Source of the DNA: JBCCMQ01 sp039026235
Lineage (GTDB): Bacteria > Pseudomonadota > Alphaproteobacteria > Rhodobacterales > Rhodobacteraceae
Reading direction: 5' to 3'
Assembly (NCBI GenBank): GCA_039026235.1
Contig: JBCCMQ010000001.1
Span: 744,001 to 808,000, forward strand
Length of the DNA: 64,000 bases
Position numbers and translations under genes: made by a program. This document shows positions 59,560 to 64,000 of this stretch, piece by piece. The notes below the pieces were generated by a model that was not told where the DNA came from, searched no databases, and worked only from the letters and a program-made list of their open reading frames with translations. Numbering within the stretch: position 1 is the stretch's first letter; each line of letters starts with the position of its first letter.

Positions 59560-61233
59560 CTATGTGTCGTCGTTTGCGGTGAGATACGCCGCCTGCCAGG
59601 GCGCCAGGACAACTTTCCGTCCATCAACCAGGGCTTCAAAGGGCGCCGCGCGGTCAAGCGTCCAGTCGCCATCGGGTAAGCTGACCGCCTGTTCGTCCAG
59701 TCCAAGATTAAATATGCAGAACAGGCGTGCACCATCGTGCGTTCGCATGAAACTGAGCAGCGTTTCCTCTGCCGCGACGACTTCAAAGCTGCCGAGTGCC
59801 AGCGCAGGATGCGATTTTCGAAAGCCAATCATTGCGCGGTAAAAAGCGAGCATGCTGTCCGAGGCCGTTTCCTGACGGTTGGCGGCACGTTCGAGGTGCT
59901 CTACCGCGACAGGAAGCCAAGGGCGCGTTTCCGAGAAGCCGCCGGACCGATTGTCAGCAACCCAGGGCATCGGCGTTCGTGCACCGTCGCGGCCCTTGAA
60001 CTTGGGCCAGAAGCGTTTGCCGTAGGGGTCCTGCAGGTCTTCATAGGCGACATAGGCTTCGGTCAGGCCCAGTTCCTCGCCCTGATAAAGACAAGGCGTC
60101 CCGCGCAGCGACAAAAGGAGCGCGGCATAGGCACGCAGCCCCGGCTCTTCCAGGTTCCAGCGTGACGGATGGCGGACAACATCATGGTTGGAAAACGCCC
60201 AGCACGCCCAGCCGTCCGGCGCCGCCTTGTCAAAGGCGGTTACGATGCGTGCGATCTTCTGCCCGTCGGGTTGAGGGCCAGACAGAAAGTCGAACCCATA
60301 GCACATGTGCAGCAGATCATCGCCTGAGGTGTAAGCCGCCTGGGTCTGCAACCCGCGCTGGTCATCCCCCACTTCGCCAACCGATGTGATACCATGGAAG
60401 TCATCCATGACGCCCCGCAGCTTTCTAAGAAAGTCCAGGTTCTCCGGCTGGGTCTTGTCGTAGAGGTGATCCTGCCAGGTGTAGGGATTGACCGAAGGCG
60501 CAATGGCATCCCGACGCTGCGCGTCATCCAGCGCCGGGTTGCTGCGCAACGCTTTGTCATGGACGTAAAAGTTGACCGTATCCAGACGAAAGCCGTCGAC
60601 GCCGCGTTCCAGCCAGTAGCGCGCCACGTCAAGTAGCTCACTCTGGACAGCGGTGTTGTGAAAGTTGAGATCGGGCTGTTCGGTCAGGAAGTTGTGCAGA
60701 TAGTACTGCATCCGTTCGCCTTCCCATTCCCAAGCCGGGCCGCCAAAGATGGACAGCCAGTTGTTGGGCGGCGTGCCGTCTGGGTTGGGATCGGCCCAGA
60801 CATACCAATCGGCCTTGGGGTTGTCCTTGCTCTGACGACTTTCCCGGAACCACGGGTGCTGGTCAGAGGTGTGGCTAAGCACCAGATCGATCAGGACCTT
60901 CAGGCCCAACTCGTGTGCCCGACGCACCAGCGCGTCGAAATCTCCCAGACTTCCGAACATCGGGTCGACGTCTCGGTAATCGGACACGTCGTACCCGAAA
61001 TCCAACATCGGCGAGGTAAAGAACGGCGACACCCAGATGCAATCAACGCCAAGTGCCGCGATGTGCGGCAGGCGCTGAATGATGCCCGCAAGATCGCCGA
61101 TGCCATCGCCGTTGCTGTCTTGATACGAGCGCGGATAGATCTGATAGATCACCGCGTTGCGCCACCAGTCCGGATCCGGCGAGGACGCATCCATTGCCGG
61201 TGGTGCAGCAGTTCCAGGTTCAAGGAAGCTCAT
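59560..61233 (-). CDS. aglA: Alpha-glucosidase AglA (GH13)
   Basis: A 557-aa cytoplasmic enzyme splitting imported alpha-glucosides such as sucrose, trehalose or maltose. The GH13 regions are NAVIYQIYPRSYQDSNGDGI near residue 28, LIDLVLSHTSDQHPWF near 112, nucleophile Asp in GVDGFRLDTVNFYVHD near 208, acid Glu in ITSVGEVGDDQRG near 275, and ACWAFSNHDVVRHPSRW near 330. The ATG at 61233 (AGGAACAAAGCG upstream) is used; the frame to 61386 would overlap aglG further. It sits between aglG and aglK, as in rhizobial agl operons. Confidence 0.92.
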   Translation of the reverse strand: MSFLEPGTAAPPAMDASSPDPDWWRNAVIYQIYPRSYQDSNGDGIGDLAGIIQRLPHIAALGVDCIWVSPFFTSPMLDFGYDVSDYRDVDPMFGSLGDFDALVRRAHELGLKVLIDLVLSHTSDQHPWFRESRQSKDNPKADWYVWADPNPDGTPPNNWLSIFGGPAWEWEGERMQYYLHNFLTEQPDLNFHNTAVQSELLDVARYWLERGVDGFRLDTVNFYVHDKALRSNPALDDAQRRDAIAPSVNPYTWQDHLYDKTQPENLDFLRKLRGVMDDFHGITSVGEVGDDQRGLQTQAAYTSGDDLLHMCYGFDFLSGPQPDGQKIARIVTAFDKAAPDGWACWAFSNHDVVRHPSRWNLEEPGLRAYAALLLSLRGTPCLYQGEELGLTEAYVAYEDLQDPYGKRFWPKFKGRDGARTPMPWVADNRSGGFSETRPWLPVAVEHLERAANRQETASDSMLAFYRAMIGFRKSHPALALGSFEVVAAEETLLSFMRTHDGARLFCIFNLGLDEQAVSLPDGDWTLDRAAPFEALVDGRKVVLAPWQAAYLTANDDT

Positions 61234-61243
61234 CGCTTTGTTC

Positions 61244-62479
61244 CTATTTGACAGAGCCGGCCAAGAGACCGCGCACGAGGTAGCGTTGCATTGCAAAGAA
61301 GACGGAAAGCGGGACAGCGATCGACACAAAGGCCGCCGTGGCCAGAATTTCCCAATTGCCGCCTCTCGTACCCAAGAGTTCGACAATCTGTTTTGTCATG
61401 ACGGTGGTCTCGCCGGTTGCATCGATCAGGAACACCAGCGCGACCAGCAGATCATTCCAGGTCCAAAGAAACTGAAAGATCGCGAAACTGGCCAAGGCCG
61501 GGAAACTGAGCGGCAGGATGATGCGTGTGAAGATCTGGAAGTCCGTTGCGCCATCGACCTTGGCGTTCTCGATAATGTCGCGTGGCAGGCCGACCATGTA
61601 GTTTCGCAAGAGATAGATTGCGAGCGGAAGACCGAAACCGGTATGGGCCAGCCAGACGCCCAGATATCCCTTGCCGATCCCGACGCCCAAATGAAGTTTC
61701 AAAAGCGGGATCAGCGCCAGTTGCAGCGGCACGACCAGAAGGCCGACCACGGCCGCAATCAGCAATGCCCGACCCGGAAATTCCATCCATGCCAGGGCGT
61801 AGGCGGCGAAGGCCGCAATCAGGATCGGTATGATCGTGGCCGGTATCGACACTGTTAGCGTGTTGAAGAAAGCCTTGGCCATACCCCCGCCCGACCCTTC
61901 GGTGAAAAGAACAGTGCGGTAATTATCGAGCGTAAACTGCGGTGGCGATGCGGCGGTAACGAATATACGCTGGCCACGGCCCGAGATCTGGTCGTCGTTG
62001 CCGCGCCATTCATAAGCACCGTCCGCGCTGAGCGTGATGGTCTCACCATCGCCAAGATCGGCCACATCACCGGCCTGATAGGCATCAATGGCGCGGGACG
62101 AAGTGCCCCAGACAATCACTTCCTGGGGACCCGGTTCGCCAAAGACATTGCCACTGACGACAAAGGCGGCGCCATCAGCCACGCGGTTGTCATCGGGATC
62201 AGCGGCCCGGTAGACCTCATTCAGTTCAGACGGAAAGAGGGCCGCCCACCAGCCAGAGCTAGAGATCTGATCCGCCGTCCGGAAGGACGACACGAAAAGC
62301 CCAATGGTTGGGAAAAGCCAGAGTAAAACCAGAAAAAGAACACTCAGATGCACGGCCCAGGTCAGGGCGGATTTCTGGCCCGCCATGCCTTCCTGAACCT
62401 TGGCTTTGCCCTTGAAGAGCCCCGCGATGAACCCCTGAGAGCCTGCAACGATTGTGCCACGATCAGCTTGGTCAGCCAT
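61244..62479 (-). CDS. aglG: Alpha-glucoside ABC transporter permease AglG
   Basis: A 411-aa inner-membrane permease of the MalG type with a large periplasmic loop (residues 70-165). The first helix is AVHLSVLFLVLLWLFPTIGL, and the transport domain from residue 195 has FFNTLTVSIPATIIPILIAA. The EAA motif is GLPRDIIENAKVDGATDFQI near residue 305 then FTRIILPLSFPALASFAIF. The ATG shares a base with the aglF stop (TGATG), so translation is coupled. It pairs with AglF. Confidence 0.9.
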   Translation of the reverse strand: MADQADRGTIVAGSQGFIAGLFKGKAKVQEGMAGQKSALTWAVHLSVLFLVLLWLFPTIGLFVSSFRTADQISSSGWWAALFPSELNEVYRAADPDDNRVADGAAFVVSGNVFGEPGPQEVIVWGTSSRAIDAYQAGDVADLGDGETITLSADGAYEWRGNDDQISGRGQRIFVTAASPPQFTLDNYRTVLFTEGSGGGMAKAFFNTLTVSIPATIIPILIAAFAAYALAWMEFPGRALLIAAVVGLLVVPLQLALIPLLKLHLGVGIGKGYLGVWLAHTGFGLPLAIYLLRNYMVGLPRDIIENAKVDGATDFQIFTRIILPLSFPALASFAIFQFLWTWNDLLVALVFLIDATGETTVMTKQIVELLGTRGGNWEILATAAFVSIAVPLSVFFAMQRYLVRGLLAGSVK

Positions 62480-63477
62480 CAGCGCATCTCCTTCCGGGCA
62501 TTGTAGACATTCCAGATCAGGATCGGTGACACCAAGAGCATGATGACGACAGCCGATGCCGAACCGACGCCCCAGTCACCGGCGCGGAAAAGCTTGTCAT
62601 ACATGTAATTGGCCAGAACCTGGGTTTCCCACTGTCCGTTGGTCATGGTGAAGACGATGTCGAAGACCTTGAGCACCGTCAGCGTGATCGTCGTCCAGAC
62701 CACGACTATGGTGGGCATGATCTGGGGCACCTTGATCTTAAAGAAGATCTGGAATGGCCCCGCGCCATCGATGATGGCGGCCTCGACGGTTTCTTCGGGG
62801 ATGCCCCTCAGTGCCGCCGAAAGGATAACCATGGCGAACCCGGTCTGTATCCAGACCAGCACGATCATCAGGAAGAAGTTGTTCCAGAACGGAATTGTGA
62901 GCCAGGTCTGCGGCTCTCCACCCAGTCCAACAAGGATGGCGTTGATGATACCGATCTGTGAAACATCGACGGGCCGGGTCTCATAGACCAGCTTCCAGAT
63001 GACGCCAGCGCCCACGAACGAGATCGCCATGGGCATGAAGATCAGCGATTTTGCGATGCTGCCCCATGAGATTCGGTCGGTCAGCTGGGCCACCAGAAGT
63101 CCCATGGCCGTTGACATGGCGGGCACAACGATGAGCCAAAGCATATTGTTACGCATGGCTTCCCAGAATTTTGCCTCGCTGGCCATCTGGGCGTAATTCG
63201 CCAGTCCGACGTAGGCATTGCCCTGCGCACGGTCGAGCAACGAAAGCCGAAGCGTCTCAAAAACCGGATATGCCAGATAAAGGCCAAGTGCGAAAATGGC
63301 CGGAAACAGGAAGATCCAAGGCCGGATCATATTGGCCGAATTTATGTTGCGCCCCGCATTCGGTCCGCGCGCCGGGAAAAGTACCTTATCGAGAAACAAG
63401 TTGGCGAAGTAGAAATACCCGACGCACCCGCCCACACCGATAACGATTGTCAGAATGCCTTGAATTGCCGGATTCAT
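62479..63477 (-). CDS. aglF: Alpha-glucoside ABC transporter permease AglF
   Basis: A 332-aa inner-membrane permease of the MalF type. The N-terminus has an extra helix (GILTIVIGVGGCVGYFYFAN), then RPWIFLFPAIFALGLYLAYP and the transport domain from residue 95. The EAA motif is GIPEETVEAAIIDGAGPFQI near residue 215 then FFKIKVPQIMPTI. The ATG at 63477 has GGAGGGCTGGCCG upstream, so an alternative start at 63492 is rejected. It follows the aglE gene by 72 bases, which include a hairpin. Confidence 0.9.
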   Translation of the reverse strand: MNPAIQGILTIVIGVGGCVGYFYFANLFLDKVLFPARGPNAGRNINSANMIRPWIFLFPAIFALGLYLAYPVFETLRLSLLDRAQGNAYVGLANYAQMASEAKFWEAMRNNMLWLIVVPAMSTAMGLLVAQLTDRISWGSIAKSLIFMPMAISFVGAGVIWKLVYETRPVDVSQIGIINAILVGLGGEPQTWLTIPFWNNFFLMIVLVWIQTGFAMVILSAALRGIPEETVEAAIIDGAGPFQIFFKIKVPQIMPTIVVVWTTITLTVLKVFDIVFTMTNGQWETQVLANYMYDKLFRAGDWGVGSASAVVIMLLVSPILIWNVYNARKEMR

Positions 63478-63508
63478 CGGCCAGCCCTCCACCTGGAGAC
63501 GTCAATGG

Positions 63509-63534
63509 CACGGCCCGGCGAAATCCGGACCGCG
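63509..63534 (-). other. Hairpin between aglE and aglF
   Basis: On the minus strand CGCGGTCCGG pairs with CCGGGCCGTG over ten positions (two G-T) with the loop ATTTCG, 15 bases past the aglE stop. It mirrors the hairpin after the binding-protein gene at 8401-8428 and probably stabilises the binding-protein mRNA. Confidence 0.6.
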
Positions 63535-63549
63535 CAGTCGCTTTAGGCT

Positions 63550-64000
63550 TTATTTTGGCCAGCTGGCGTCGATGGCCGCGGCCACTTCTTCGGCCGACTT
63601 GCCACCGGTGTAGTCGACCATGCCGGTCCAGAAGGTGCCCTGTCCAACAGCGGCGGGCATCAGATCAGACCCATCGAACCGGAACGTAGTCGCGCTAAGA
63701 AGGATCTCACCCTGCTTGCGCAGCGTTCCGTCCTTATACGCATCCAGATTGACGCCCAGATGCGGCGTCAGGAAACCGGTCTGGGCCATCATGATCTCGT
63801 GGGCCAAAGGAAGCTGAAAGAACGTCATCAGCTCACTGGCTGCCTCGGAGGGGTTGGTAATGGCGAGAAGCGTTCCGCCCCCGAGAACCGGGCTGCCGAG
63901 ATCCTTGTCCGAAAATCCGGGAAGATAGAAAAAGTCTGCATCTTCGCCGACCACCACGTCTTCAGGGAAGAAGGCCGAGGCAAAGGATGCCTGACGGTGC
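63550..64000 (-). CDS. aglE: Alpha-glucoside ABC transporter binding protein AglE (N-terminus beyond window)
   Basis: The C-terminal 149 residues of a periplasmic carbohydrate-binding protein (SBP_bac_1 class). The frame stays open to 64000 and reads HRQASFASAFFPEDVVVGED at the edge. It continues with FFYLPGFSDKDLGSPVLGGG, ITNPSEAASELMTFFQLPLA, GFLTPHLGVNLDAYKDGTLR and ends VAAAIDASWPK. It heads the aglEFGAK operon. The signal peptide, promoter and probable aglR regulator lie beyond the window. Confidence 0.88.
   Translation of the reverse strand, partial: HRQASFASAFFPEDVVVGEDADFFYLPGFSDKDLGSPVLGGGTLLAITNPSEAASELMTFFQLPLAHEIMMAQTGFLTPHLGVNLDAYKDGTLRKQGEILLSATTFRFDGSDLMPAAVGQGTFWTGMVDYTGGKSAEEVAAAIDASWPK

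Overview
The window is GC-rich, densely packed bacterial chromosome. Its gene content and gene neighbourhoods point to an alphaproteobacterium of the order Rhodobacterales (Roseobacter/Rhodobacter group). Supporting signs are a CckA kinase beside recA, an Rrf2/IscR regulator with a single cysteine heading a suf operon, a DUF6356 protein, an aglEFGAK alpha-glucoside operon, an RTX-like protein, and an Irr-type iron box. Genus is not claimed. I see no phage, insertion sequence, CRISPR array or plasmid gene; this is core chromosome with a few accessory genes. Functional calls rest on reading translated motifs by eye.

Layout. 1-2.9 kb: the end of a pyrH-frr-uppS-cdsA operon on the minus strand, divergent from miaA. 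3.9-12.9 kb: a TPR protein, an AraC-type regulator and a family-5 (oligopeptide-type) ABC importer with a Tat-exported binding protein, preceded by a LacI-type palindrome. 13-19 kb: an ABM-domain protein, a lytic transglycosylase, ssb, aroK-aroB, a small membrane protein, a secreted protein of unknown function and xerD. 19-25 kb: a degenerate metallophosphoesterase, a CorC-type protein, a HerA-like ATPase, an intergenic region with two candidate small RNAs, an IalB-family protein, and an overlapping ACP/ketosynthase pair next to lpxD. 26-30 kb: an L,D-transpeptidase divergent from a DUF882 (YcbK-like) protein, separated by two tandem CRP-type palindromes; then an RTX-like protein and tRNA-Arg(CCG).

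30.5-40.2 kb: a twelve-gene iscR-suf Fe-S assembly operon on the minus strand (iscR, cysteine desulfurase, sufB, two small genes, a membrane protein, a methyltransferase-like protein, sufC, sufD, two YIP1-like proteins, sufS), with an Irr/ICE-type palindrome upstream. 40.3-46.7 kb: an alpha/beta hydrolase, a class-3 lipase with a secreted partner, icd, a two-domain macro-like plus TIR/deoxyribosyltransferase-like protein (the most unusual gene here), an AsnC regulator with an adjacent operator-like repeat, and an SMR exporter. 46.7-56 kb: alaS, recA, cckA, an RsmB-type methyltransferase and guaB. 56-64 kb: an agmatinase-family enzyme, an HpcH/HpaI aldolase, a second ABM protein, and the aglK-aglA-aglG-aglF-aglE alpha-glucoside uptake operon, whose binding-protein gene runs off the right end.

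How the parts fit. Envelope biogenesis (uppS, cdsA, lpxD, L,D-transpeptidase, DUF882, transglycosylase), Fe-S assembly under iron control, DNA repair (recA, ssb) and cell-cycle signalling (cckA with a CtrA-type box) dominate. The candidates for undescribed biology are the macro/TIR-like fusion with a hairpin over its ribosome-binding site, the tandem small RNAs at 22.8-23.0 kb, the lipase/secreted-partner pair, and the structured 493-bp gap between alaS and recA.
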